Below the pieces are notes generated by a model. The model saw only the letters and a list, made by a program, of their open reading frames with translations. It did not search any database and had not been told where the DNA came from. A stretch of 64,000 nucleotides of DNA from Bacteroidota bacterium (GTDB lineage: Bacteria > Bacteroidota > Bacteroidia > UKL13-3). Position numbers and translations under genes: made by a program. Each line of letters opens with the position of its first letter. Position 1 is the stretch's first letter. Shown piece by piece: positions 19,849 through 29,548 of this stretch. The DNA lies in NCBI GenBank assembly GCA_013298895.1, contig JAAFJM010000016.1, positions 1 through 64,000 on the forward strand. The letters run 5' to 3'.

Positions 19849-20709
19849 ATGAGTTGGTTTAAAAGAGTAAAAGAAGGTATTACAACATCTACATCTGATA
19901 AAAAATCGGTGCCTGATGGATTGTGGCATAAATGTTCAAGATGCAAAAAAGCCACATTAAGTTCTGATCATGCTGTAAACAAATATGTTTGTATGCATTG
20001 CAATTACCACGATAAAATTGGTTCAAGAGAATATTTTGAAGTAATTTTCGATGTAGGAACTTGCAAAGAACTTTACAGTAATATTAAACCTACTGACCCT
20101 TTAGAATTTAAAGATACCAAAGCTTACAAAGACCGTTTGGCCGAAACCATTAAAAAAACAGGAATGGAAGATGCTTTACGTGTTGGTGTAGGTAATGTAA
20201 ATGGATTACCTTTGGTAATTGCATGTATGGATTTTGGTTTTATAGGGGGAAGTATGGGAAGTGTAGTTGGTGAAAAAATTGCTCGCGCAATTGATTATGG
20301 CCGTGAAAACAGAATACCGGTTATGATTATTTCAAAATCGGGAGGAGCACGTATGATGGAAGCTGCATTTAGTTTAATGCAAATGGCTAAAACATCAGCT
20401 AAATTGGCTTTATTAGGTCAAGCGGGTGTTCCATACATTAGTTTATTAACCGATCCAACCACAGGAGGTGTTACAGCCTCGTTTGCTATGCTTGGCGATA
20501 TTAATATTGCCGAACCAGAAGCATTAATTGGTTTTGCAGGCCCACGTGTAATACGCGAAACCATTGGTAAAGATTTACCAAAAGGCTTCCAAAGCTCAGA
20601 GTTTTTACTAGAGCATGGTTTTGTTGATATCATTGTCCCAAGAACAGAATTGAAACAAAAACTAAGCACTTTATTGCACCTTTGGGCTGAAAAACCAATG
20701 GTTGTTTAG
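19849..20709 (+). CDS. accD: Acetyl-CoA carboxylase carboxyltransferase subunit beta
   Basis: CX2C zinc finger [67 protein letters not shown]. Confidence 0.97.
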   Translation: MSWFKRVKEGITTSTSDKKSVPDGLWHKCSRCKKATLSSDHAVNKYVCMHCNYHDKIGSREYFEVIFDVGTCKELYSNIKPTDPLEFKDTKAYKDRLAETIKKTGMEDALRVGVGNVNGLPLVIACMDFGFIGGSMGSVVGEKIARAIDYGRENRIPVMIISKSGGARMMEAAFSLMQMAKTSAKLALLGQAGVPYISLLTDPTTGGVTASFAMLGDINIAEPEALIGFAGPRVIRETIGKDLPKGFQSSEFLLEHGFVDIIVPRTELKQKLSTLLHLWAEKPMVV

Positions 20710-20750
20710 AATTTACTTAGTAAAACATTAAGTTTAACTATATTTATTAT

Positions 20751-20788
20751 GCCCCAAATAGTGTTTAGCTATTTGGGGCTTTTTTGTT
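20751..20788 (+). terminator. accD terminator
   Basis: GCCCCAAATA / TATTTGGGGC stem followed by TTTTTTGTTTT. Confidence 0.85.
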
Positions 20789-20964
20789 TTAATTTACTTC
20801 TGACCAATATTGAAATTTTTATTTAAAATTTTTTAACGTAAATTTCAATGATTATTTTTTAAAAAATAACACATCCATTTTTTTAATGATACTACATTAC
20901 AAGAAAAATGCCCCCAATAGTTCATAACTTATGGAGGCAGTTCAATTTAATTCAGCTTTTTTAA

Positions 20965-21921
20965 TTACTTTTTTCTAGCTATAGCTTTTAACGCTTTTTC
21001 TACAATGGCATCAGCTGTTAAACCATATTTTTCCATTAATTGGTCGGGAGTTCCGCTTTCACCAAAACTATCGTTAACTGCTACCATTTCTAATGGTGTT
21101 GGATTATTAAGCGCCAGTAATTGACAAATACTATCGCCTAAACCACCATTCATTTGATGTTCTTCGGCCGTTACAGCGCAACCTGTTTTAGCCACACTTG
21201 CTAAAATAGCCGTTGCATCTAGTGGTTTAATAGTATGAATATTTATAATTTCTGCATTAATTCCTTTTTCTGCCAAAATATGTCCTGCTTCAATGGCTTT
21301 CCATACCAAGTGACCTGTAGCAAAAATACTTACATCAGTTCCTTCGTTAAGCATTAAGGCTTTTCCTATTTCAAAATTTTGGTCAACGGGTGTAAAGTTA
21401 GGCACAGCCGGACGACCAAAACGTAAATAAACAGGTCCTTCGTAATCAGCAATTGCCATAGTAGCTGCTTTGGTTTGGTTAAAATCGCAAGGATTAATAA
21501 CTACCATATTGGGTAACATTTTCATCAAACCAATATCTTCTAAAATTTGATGTGTTGCACCATCTTCGCCTAATGTTAAGCCAGCATGCGATGCACAAAT
21601 TTTTACATTTTTATTTGAGTAAGCAATCGATTGGCGAATTTGGTCATAAACACGACCGGTTGAAAAGTTGGCAAAAGTTCCTGTAAAAGGAATATGTCCG
21701 CCTATAGTTAAACCTGCTGCCACACCCATCATATTAGCTTCAGCAATACCTACTTGAAAAAAACGATTTGGATTATCTTTAATAAAAGCATCCATTTTTA
21801 AAGAGCCAATTAAGTCAGCACAAAGCGCAACTACGCGTTCGTTTTGTTTTCCTAATTCGTGTAGTCCTTCGCCAAATCCACTTCTTGTATCTTTAATGTT
21901 TTGAATTTCAAACGTTTTCAT
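20965..21921 (-). CDS. Transketolase C-terminal half (beta subunit)
   Basis: [48 protein letters not shown] pyrimidine-binding domain plus C-terminal domain. Confidence 0.92.
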   Translation of the reverse strand: MKTFEIQNIKDTRSGFGEGLHELGKQNERVVALCADLIGSLKMDAFIKDNPNRFFQVGIAEANMMGVAAGLTIGGHIPFTGTFANFSTGRVYDQIRQSIAYSNKNVKICASHAGLTLGEDGATHQILEDIGLMKMLPNMVVINPCDFNQTKAATMAIADYEGPVYLRFGRPAVPNFTPVDQNFEIGKALMLNEGTDVSIFATGHLVWKAIEAGHILAEKGINAEIINIHTIKPLDATAILASVAKTGCAVTAEEHQMNGGLGDSICQLLALNNPTPLEMVAVNDSFGESGTPDQLMEKYGLTADAIVEKALKAIARKK

Positions 21922-22025
21922 GTGTAGGGTTGTTGTATTATTGTTATTGGTAATTGAGTCGCAAAATAATCATTGAAATGCTAAAACAAACCTAATTTAT
22001 TTCCATTATTATTCACATTTAGCAT

Positions 22026-22056
22026 AAAAAAAGCCGCCTTAAAAAGGCGGCCTTTT
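22026..22056 (-). terminator. Terminator downstream of lipoprotein gene 22077-23027
   Basis: AAAGCCGCCTT AAAA AGGCGGCCTTTT hairpin. Confidence 0.8.
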
Positions 22057-22076
22057 CTAATTAACTATAATTAAAA

Positions 22077-23027
22077 TTAGTTTTGACAAATAATAACAAC
22101 CTTCGTAGAGCCGGTAGCATCAGCAGAAATAGATGTAAATTTAGCTAAGCCTTTAACACCTAAAGCTGTTTTAAAGGCAATTACTGAACCTACAGCTAGG
22201 GTAGTAACTTTTTCAGTTGTACCCGTTGCAAAATCAATATTTGCAAAATCTGTTTCTATTTTTGAGCTGTTTTTAATATTATCAAATTCCGCTGCGGTTA
22301 ATGTTGTGGTTTTAAATTTAGTTTGGTTTTGACGAGCCCAAGTGTTTATTTCCGAACTCCAAATTTTCTTTGCTCCATCGGCATTGCTTGGAGCAGCAAA
22401 TGCATTTTTATCGTTATCTCCGAAATAGTAAACAAAATCAATATTTCCAGAGTTTTTGTTTGCAGTTCCACTTAAGCCAGCTGTATAAGTTGCAAAACTA
22501 TTGGCAAGACCTAAAAATTTGTACGGAATTGTAGTATTGGTTTGCGCTCCTAACTCAATTTCGCCCGATGAAATAATCCCATTATCTTGAACTATATTGT
22601 AAGTTACTTCTGAAGAAGCCGTTTGGCCTTTACTGTCTTTTGCAGTAGCTATAAAAGTAATTGTTGCTCCAAAAGGAAGACCAATTTCAGAAACAATTTC
22701 ATCAACTGGAAGGGTTTCACTAAATCCTGTCCTTTGGTTTGAATCAATTGCGTCAAATTTAGAACCTGGAAATAAAGTTCCATTAATTTTAATATCCAAT
22801 TTCATAGAATCTATTGTAGTTCCTGATGCTGGAGTTACATTAATTTTCATGAAGGAATGAACAAAAAAGTTTGAAGTATCAATTTTTCCTGTACCAGTAC
22901 TGTCTGTTAATGTTACTGTTGGCGTTGATGATGAAGCAGCCTTTGTTGTTTCATCTTTTGAACAAGATGATAGTGCTAATGAAATTGCCAATCCGGCAAT
23001 CACAAGTGATTTGAATGTTTGTTTCAT
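22077..23027 (-). CDS. Hypothetical lipoprotein
   Basis: Signal plus lipobox AISLALSSCSKDE; beta-rich, no recognised catalytic motif. Confidence 0.7.
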   Translation of the reverse strand: MKQTFKSLVIAGLAISLALSSCSKDETTKAASSSTPTVTLTDSTGTGKIDTSNFFVHSFMKINVTPASGTTIDSMKLDIKINGTLFPGSKFDAIDSNQRTGFSETLPVDEIVSEIGLPFGATITFIATAKDSKGQTASSEVTYNIVQDNGIISSGEIELGAQTNTTIPYKFLGLANSFATYTAGLSGTANKNSGNIDFVYYFGDNDKNAFAAPSNADGAKKIWSSEINTWARQNQTKFKTTTLTAAEFDNIKNSSKIETDFANIDFATGTTEKVTTLAVGSVIAFKTALGVKGLAKFTSISADATGSTKVVIICQN

Positions 23028-23086
23028 ATATTATTTATTTATTTTGTTTTTTACTTATTAATAAAAACCATGCCAAAACACTAAAA

Positions 23087-24499
23087 TTAATTTAATGTAA
23101 TGTTAGTAGCTTGTCCAGAGCTAATTTTCAATTCTCTAATAAATGTATTATTACTTCTATTAGCACCCTTTGCTCTGTATATTATTTTATAGTCACCTGG
23201 TTGAATAATTACAGTTTGCCTCTGGATGTCAACTGGAAGTTTATGAATCCAAATTAATTCACCCCTTATTACTTGGTAAATATCGGCATAAAATGTTTGT
23301 ATAGGACAAGTTATATTCAGTTTTCCCGGCTGCGGAATTTGAATAGTTGTAACCATATTTTGGTCAACAGAGGCATCTTTAAAAAACATTCTTGGTAGCG
23401 TTAGTACTTCTAAATCGTATTTTCCAACCAAATATTTTTCTTTGATATTAGCACTTTGTACATGTAAAGTTTTGTTTTGATTACTAGGGCGTACAATAAA
23501 TTTTAAATTGTCGTAATTAGTAACACCTTCTATTTTAACCAATAACTCACCTTGAGGAGCATCAACACCAATGATTGTATGTTTGCCAGCAGTAACTGAT
23601 ATATTTTCTTTTACTACAGGCGGAATGGTATGCACTACCATTTTATATTTATATAATGGATCCAATAAAATAGTATCAGGATTACCTCGCTCATTAATGG
23701 TATGCATGTAATTATACAGCATGGTTCCTCTTTCTGTTTCGTAAAATGTCATGTTTACATTTGTTTCAGTAGGACGGCTGTATATATCTAATAAATTAAC
23801 TTGAGCAGTAGTATTGTTAAGTGCTTGTGAAACAACCATATTTAACACATCATTAAATTGTTGTTCTGTATTAGCATCGTAATAACGGCCCACACATTCA
23901 AAAGCCTTTTGAAAATCTGCGGTGCTACCTAATCCTATAATAAAAGGTTTTAAAACTACGCCTTTGCTTTGCAATGCTTCTGAAATAGCACAAGGATCAC
24001 CTTGACATTCTTCTATTCCATCAGTAATTAATATAATTACATTTCTAGTATTTGGCTCTAAAGGAAAATCGTACGCTGCTTGCTGCAATGAATAGGCAAT
24101 TAAGGTTGTTCCTTTGGGCGATATAGACTGAATACGTTTTTTGATATCAACGTGGTTGTTTTTTCTAAACGGAACTTCTAGCCTTGTGTCACGGCAATCG
24201 CGTTTGGCGGGAGGAGAAGTATGTCCATAAACCCTGAGTGCAAGTTCCACATTGGTAGCACCTTGCAAACTATCAACAATATTTGAAAGTAGTTTTTTCG
24301 CGACATTAATCCTGGTATCTCGCTCCATTCTCGCAAACATACTTCCACTTGCATCTAACAAAAATAATATGCGTGTTTTGGCAGGACGGTATACTTGTTG
24401 CGCATTGACAATGCTAGTTTGTAAACCATTTAATAAAAAAACAGCTACCAAAATAAGTAGCCATTTTTTTCTCCAAATATTTTTAAAATTATCTATCAA
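23087..24499 (-). CDS. Secreted VWA domain protein
   Basis: MIDAS motif LLDASGSMFARM, VILITDGIEECQGDPC; N-terminal signal/TM. Confidence 0.88.
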   Translation of the reverse strand: MIDNFKNIWRKKWLLILVAVFLLNGLQTSIVNAQQVYRPAKTRILFLLDASGSMFARMERDTRINVAKKLLSNIVDSLQGATNVELALRVYGHTSPPAKRDCRDTRLEVPFRKNNHVDIKKRIQSISPKGTTLIAYSLQQAAYDFPLEPNTRNVIILITDGIEECQGDPCAISEALQSKGVVLKPFIIGLGSTADFQKAFECVGRYYDANTEQQFNDVLNMVVSQALNNTTAQVNLLDIYSRPTETNVNMTFYETERGTMLYNYMHTINERGNPDTILLDPLYKYKMVVHTIPPVVKENISVTAGKHTIIGVDAPQGELLVKIEGVTNYDNLKFIVRPSNQNKTLHVQSANIKEKYLVGKYDLEVLTLPRMFFKDASVDQNMVTTIQIPQPGKLNITCPIQTFYADIYQVIRGELIWIHKLPVDIQRQTVIIQPGDYKIIYRAKGANRSNNTFIRELKISSGQATNITLN

Positions 24500-24540
24500 G
24501 CTTGTTTTTAATTAGTAACGTTAATATTTAACTTTATGTA

Positions 24541-25386
24541 TTAATAGTCACCTAAGGTTTCTGGCAATTGGCTTAATGCATTGGCAAGCTCAGCATCGTT
24601 TGGAGATACTCCGTGCCATTTGTGGCTTCCCATCATAAAATCTACCGGATAACCCATTTCTGTTTTCATCATAATAAAAATAGGTTGTCCTTTTCCTGTG
24701 GCATTTTTAGCTTCTTCCATGGTGGCTAATATACTTTCAAAATTATGCCCGTCCATGTGTAAAACTTTCCAACCAAAAGCCTTCATTTTATCTTCAATAT
24801 CAGCACCAATTCCCATTACTTTTTGGGTGCTACCATCTATTTGTTGACCATTAAAATCAATGGTAACAATTAAATTATCTACTTTATGGTGAGTGGCAAA
24901 CATAAATGCTTCCCAATTTTGCCCTTCTTGAATTTCGCCATCGCCCATTAATACGTAAACTAAATTTTTATCACCATTTAGTTTTTTAGCCAATGCAGCT
25001 CCAGCTGCAACCGAAACTCCTTGGCCTAGAGAACCGCTAGCCATTCTAATTCCTGGTAAATGTTCCGCTGTAGCCGGATGGCCTTGTAAACGGCTGTTTA
25101 ATTTTCTAAAAGTGCTTAGTTCACTTACTTCAAAATAACCTGAACGAGCTAATGCACTGTAAAAAACTGGTGAAATATGTCCGTTCGACAAAAAGAAAAC
25201 ATCTTCTTCTTTAGCATCCATATCAAACGATGGATTGTGTTTCATAATATGAAAATACAAAGCCGCAAGAAAATCAGCACAACCTAACGAACCACCTGGG
25301 TGACCCGATTTTACTGCGTGTACCATTCTTAATACGTCTCTGCGCATTTGACTTGAAATAGCTTGAAGTTGTTCTATGTTTGCCAT
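24541..25386 (-). CDS. Transketolase N-terminal half (alpha subunit)
   Basis: SGHPGGSLGCADFLAALYF, GSLGQGVSVAAGAALA, VYVLMGDGEIQEGQNWEAFMFA TPP motif. Confidence 0.94.
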   Translation of the reverse strand: MANIEQLQAISSQMRRDVLRMVHAVKSGHPGGSLGCADFLAALYFHIMKHNPSFDMDAKEEDVFFLSNGHISPVFYSALARSGYFEVSELSTFRKLNSRLQGHPATAEHLPGIRMASGSLGQGVSVAAGAALAKKLNGDKNLVYVLMGDGEIQEGQNWEAFMFATHHKVDNLIVTIDFNGQQIDGSTQKVMGIGADIEDKMKAFGWKVLHMDGHNFESILATMEEAKNATGKGQPIFIMMKTEMGYPVDFMMGSHKWHGVSPNDAELANALSQLPETLGDY

Positions 25387-25515
25387 TTTTTAAAATAAAT
25401 TTTACTAAAATAATGAGTGCGAATGTAATTAAGCTAATTTGTTAAGCCATATTTTTGTTTACATAATTTTACCCATTTTTTGCCATAGTGTAATAAAATG
25501 TAAAAAGAACGCCAT

Positions 25516-26217
25516 TTAAAGAGTGTAAACTAATTTTAAATTTCCACTGTTTTTAACCAAAATGGTATCTTTATCCCATGTGTTTTCCAATTCAAAATCC
25601 GTTGAAACTTTTTGTTTGGCTAAAGTTTTGGTGTTAAATAAAAAGCTTTGGGGAGGTGTTTCGCTGTGCAGTTTAAAACCAATTTTTAAATAAGCTTTGC
25701 CCTCGCTCCAATCTTTATCTACATAAGTCATAATATCTCCTGGCTGCAAATCGGTTACAAATGCTTTTAATAATTTACTTAATCCTCCTGTAATTGAAAT
25801 GTTCTTTTTGCAGCAAAAACTAATCAACTCAAAACCTCGCTTTTCTAGGCTTAATCGGTTCATTTTACGGCCTTTGCTAAAGGTGGCTATGGCTACTATT
25901 TCATTATCAAAAAACAAAGCATATTTGTAATAAGCATTTAAATAACCGAGTAAATGGTTTTCGTTTAAAAAGCTTTCAGCAATGGCTTTATCTACTTTTT
26001 TTACTTGGCAATTTCGAGCGAAAATAGTTTTGTTTTTACCTAAAATAGAAGCAATGATGCTTAATACAATATCGTTTTTATGGTGCCAATCATCCAACCA
26101 AAATGCAGTTTTTAAAGAGCCGTAATTAATAATAATTTGACATTCTGATACATTTACATTCAGTTTAGCATCTGGAAAATGTAGTAAAAAATTTTGGCTA
26201 ATTATATTATCTGACAA
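25516..26217 (-). CDS. Uncharacterised protein with GNAT/Mom-like (phage/Hef-like endonuclease C-terminal-like) domain
   Basis: AESFLNENHLLGYLNAYYKYALFFDNEIVAIATFSKGRK...FELISFCCKKNISITGGLSKLLKAF...ITYVDKDWSEGKAYLKIGFKLHSETPPQSFLF pattern. Confidence 0.55.
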   Translation of the reverse strand: MSDNIISQNFLLHFPDAKLNVNVSECQIIINYGSLKTAFWLDDWHHKNDIVLSIIASILGKNKTIFARNCQVKKVDKAIAESFLNENHLLGYLNAYYKYALFFDNEIVAIATFSKGRKMNRLSLEKRGFELISFCCKKNISITGGLSKLLKAFVTDLQPGDIMTYVDKDWSEGKAYLKIGFKLHSETPPQSFLFNTKTLAKQKVSTDFELENTWDKDTILVKNSGNLKLVYTL

Positions 26218-26221
26218 CTTA

Positions 26222-27127
26222 TTATTGAAAAATTGAAAAGAACTTGGTGTAAATATTTTTACCCACTAATTTTAGTAATAAGTATTTTAGTTTGGTTTTA
26301 AAATTGGCTGATGGCTTAAAATCTTTCCAATCAGTTAAACTTAAATATTTATAGTATTCCCCTTTAAATGGATGTATATTTAAATAATCCCAAGGTTTTG
26401 ATGAACCAGCATAATGAACTATTGCAGGTGATGTTTTTAGTATTTTAATCTCTTCAGCACTATAAACTTTTAGTAAAGTGTCGTTATTAACCTCAAAAAC
26501 TGGACTTAACTGATTCCAATGTGGTGCAAGAGTTAATCGTTTATTATACAAATTGGCATTTAAAGCGTCTTGGTCCCAAAAAGTGAGTTTGTTGGTATGC
26601 AATTTTATATAACTAAAAAGTATTTCCTGCAAATTTACAGAAACCCAATTCTTAGCATTTATTAATAAAATTCCAGCATTAAAGTATTTGAATTTTTCAT
26701 CAAAACCCAATCGTTGAGGGCCATCAAAATTAATTTCGTTTGCTGCAGCTATGGTATAATTTTCAATGTTTAAATCCCAAAGTGGCTTAAGGTTTTTGCA
26801 TACCACAATATCAGTATCTAAATACAATATTTTGCTGGATTGGTTCACTAAAATATTTGGAATTACAATTCTATAATAAGTAGCAAACGAAACATGGTTT
26901 GACACATAGCAGTCTTTAAAAAGTTCAGCGTCTAAAGGATAAAACGAAAATTTTTGTTGGTATTTAGTAACCGTTTTTTCAATTATTTTTTGATTTTCTA
27001 TGTTAAAATCAGCACTAAAGAAATGTAGGTGTATTTCATTTTCCTTGTTGTTTTCAAACAATGAAGTTAGCATCACAACGGTGTGTTGCGTGAATTTGTT
27101 ATCGGCCGCACATGCTATGTGAATCAC
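26222..27127 (-). CDS. Glycosyltransferase family 8
   Basis: IHIACAADNKFTQHTVVMLTSLFENN, ILYLDTDIVV DxD motif, FNAGILLINAKNW, HYAGSSKPW. Confidence 0.92.
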   Translation of the reverse strand: MIHIACAADNKFTQHTVVMLTSLFENNKENEIHLHFFSADFNIENQKIIEKTVTKYQQKFSFYPLDAELFKDCYVSNHVSFATYYRIVIPNILVNQSSKILYLDTDIVVCKNLKPLWDLNIENYTIAAANEINFDGPQRLGFDEKFKYFNAGILLINAKNWVSVNLQEILFSYIKLHTNKLTFWDQDALNANLYNKRLTLAPHWNQLSPVFEVNNDTLLKVYSAEEIKILKTSPAIVHYAGSSKPWDYLNIHPFKGEYYKYLSLTDWKDFKPSANFKTKLKYLLLKLVGKNIYTKFFSIFQ

Positions 27128-27130
27128 TGT

Positions 27131-27793
27131 TTAGCTTAATTTATAAATGGCACAAGTAGCTGAAATATGTTTAAAATTGGCAGCTAATCTTTCGTGTTTT
27201 TCTTTATTAGTTATGGAAGCAATTGCGCTAGCTAATGAAAGTTTAAAAAACGAAACGAATTTAGTAATAGGGTCTAAATGTTTGGTTGAATAGTTAAAAT
27301 AAGTTCCACAATCAACAATTTGACCTTCTACTAATTTAAGGGTTGGAAAAGCTTGCTGCAATTCATTTAAATCTGGGCGATACATGGTATCAATTGGGTC
27401 TTCGTGGTACGGAAAATTATACGGTACCGAAATAATCAATTGGGTGTCGGTATTCATAATTTTTACCAATGCTTCGCAAAAAGCAGTTCTTTCAGTTAAG
27501 TGTTCTAATAAATTAGAACATATAATAAATGACGCATTCAAACTTTTAAGTTGGGCTATAAATTCAGGATCTGTTACATCTCCTACCAAATCAACACCCT
27601 CTGCTTGTTTGATGTCAATGTTTTTTACAACACAATTTTTTTTAGCAAATTCATCAAAAAGGTTTGCTTTAATATATGGCTGAGTTACCTCAATAAACTC
27701 TTTTGTGCTAGAACCAATGTTTAGCACCAACGAGCCAGGCTGCGCATGTTTTTGAATAGTGTTTTTAAACCAAAGCGATTCTTCGTAAAGCAT
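27131..27793 (-). CDS. Class I SAM-dependent methyltransferase
   Basis: SLVLNIGSS motif I, GVDLVGDVTDPEF, CSNLLEHLTER motif. Confidence 0.78.
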   Translation of the reverse strand: MLYEESLWFKNTIQKHAQPGSLVLNIGSSTKEFIEVTQPYIKANLFDEFAKKNCVVKNIDIKQAEGVDLVGDVTDPEFIAQLKSLNASFIICSNLLEHLTERTAFCEALVKIMNTDTQLIISVPYNFPYHEDPIDTMYRPDLNELQQAFPTLKLVEGQIVDCGTYFNYSTKHLDPITKFVSFFKLSLASAIASITNKEKHERLAANFKHISATCAIYKLS

Positions 27794-27796
27794 AAT

Positions 27797-28540
27797 TTAG
27801 TATTTAATTCCTATTCTACCTGTATAATCTATTCTATTCAATAATATTTGAACATTTTGCTCTTTAAAATATTGGTCTACGGCTTCTCTAGCTCCTTTCC
27901 AATGTCCGTAATCGTCAATTATAATTACACCACCTTTTACCAATTTTGGAAATAAATGTACTAACTCATGGTAGGTAGATTCGTACCAATCTGTATCCAA
28001 GCGTAAAATGGCAATTTTTTCAGGAACCGTATTTGGAATTGTATCTTCCACTTTTCCTTTTACATAGTTAACTAAATTAGCGGGATAATTGGTTTTAGCT
28101 ACATTATTTTTAACATCATCAATGGGTGCATAACACCACATAACATCTTCAGTAGTTTTTTTCGATTGATTTAATAAGTTTTTGGCATCTTTACCCAATA
28201 AATCGGCATCCATTTCGGTAGGTTCGCTCATACCTTCAAAAGTATCGTAAAGATAAAATTGGCGATTAGCAGCATTTAATTGCGATAAACTTAGCATGGC
28301 ACACATGGAGCTTCCGCCCTTCCAAACGCCACATTCTACAATATCGCCTTCAATATTATTTTTTACTATGTATTCAACTGCTTTGTTAAAAGAATAAAGC
28401 CTTTCTTCTGAGGTCATGGTATAAGGTTTACACATTTCCATAATTTTATTGAACGAAGGTTCAAAATCGGGAAACTTATTTACCACTTGGTTGGTTTTTA
28501 TCAGTTGAAAATTAAATGGCTTAAGTAGTTTGTTTATCAT
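27797..28540 (-). CDS. TylF/MycF-family methyltransferase (macrocin O-methyltransferase-like)
   Basis: GDIVECGVWKGGSSMCAML, FYLYDTFEGMSEPTE, ILRLDTDWYESTYHELVHLFPKLVKGGVIIIDDYGHW. Confidence 0.92.
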   Translation of the reverse strand: MINKLLKPFNFQLIKTNQVVNKFPDFEPSFNKIMEMCKPYTMTSEERLYSFNKAVEYIVKNNIEGDIVECGVWKGGSSMCAMLSLSQLNAANRQFYLYDTFEGMSEPTEMDADLLGKDAKNLLNQSKKTTEDVMWCYAPIDDVKNNVAKTNYPANLVNYVKGKVEDTIPNTVPEKIAILRLDTDWYESTYHELVHLFPKLVKGGVIIIDDYGHWKGAREAVDQYFKEQNVQILLNRIDYTGRIGIKY

Positions 28541-28582
28541 TTTACAAATTTCAAAGTGCCAAAAATAATAGAATAATTTGGT

Positions 28583-29548
28583 TTGATGGAAAAATATTAT
28601 TTCCTTAAATCAAACAACAAAAACTATAATTTACTAATATTGAGGAAAAATTTAATTGTGTTACAAACTCCCATCTTATTTTTAATTTTTAATAGACCAG
28701 ATACAACCAAGGCAGTATTTGAAAGTATCAAGTCAATAAAACCACTAAAGCTATACATTGCTGCTGATGGAGCTAGGGGCAATAAGCTTGGCGAAGATTT
28801 ACTAGTAGAAGAAACCAGGGCAATAATTCAATCTATTGACTGGGATTGTGAAGTAAAAACACTTTTTAGAAAAGAAAATTTAGGTTGTAAAGTAGCTGTG
28901 AGTTCAGCAATTGACTGGTTTTTTGAAAACGAAGAACAGGGTATTATTTTAGAAGATGACTGTTTACCCAACACAAGTTTTTATGGTTTTTGTGAAGAGC
29001 TTTTAAATTATTATAAAACCAATGAGCGTGTGTTTCATATTTCTGGTAATAATTTTCAAGATGGCATTACAAGAGGTGATGGAAGTTATTATTTTTCAAA
29101 ATATAACCACATTTGGGGTTGGGCTACTTGGCGCAGAGTTTGGAAAACCTATGATGTGAATATGAAAGGCTTAACAAAAGCACTTGATTTAAAGGTTTTT
29201 GAAAACACATTATCGAAAAGTGAGTTGAGTTTTTGGTTAAATTGTTTTGAAGAAATAAAAGCAGGCAAAAAAAATACTTGGGATTATCAAACCATGTTAA
29301 ATCAATGGTTGCATAATGGTTTAACCATAATTCCTAACCACAATTTGGTGACTAATATTGGATTTGGCGGAGGAACCAATACTTCTGTTGAGGTAAAGGG
29401 GTTGTCAAATATTGAAACAAAAACTATGGATAAAATGGTTCACCCCTCATTTATTTATAGTAATAAAATAGCTGATGATTATACTTATGAAACAAAGTAT
29501 AATCCGCAATTAACCAATATTATTAAGCAAAAGTTGTTTGGCCGTTAG
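28583..29548 (+). CDS. Glycosyltransferase, nucleotide-diphospho-sugar transferase fold; GTG 28658 is an alternative start
   Basis: TPILFLIFNRPDTTKAVFESI, GIILEDDCLPNTSFYGFCEELL, HIWGWATWRRVWKTYD motifs; homology-like sequence begins near residue 27. Confidence 0.85.
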   Translation: MMEKYYFLKSNNKNYNLLILRKNLIVLQTPILFLIFNRPDTTKAVFESIKSIKPLKLYIAADGARGNKLGEDLLVEETRAIIQSIDWDCEVKTLFRKENLGCKVAVSSAIDWFFENEEQGIILEDDCLPNTSFYGFCEELLNYYKTNERVFHISGNNFQDGITRGDGSYYFSKYNHIWGWATWRRVWKTYDVNMKGLTKALDLKVFENTLSKSELSFWLNCFEEIKAGKKNTWDYQTMLNQWLHNGLTIIPNHNLVTNIGFGGGTNTSVEVKGLSNIETKTMDKMVHPSFIYSNKIADDYTYETKYNPQLTNIIKQKLFGR

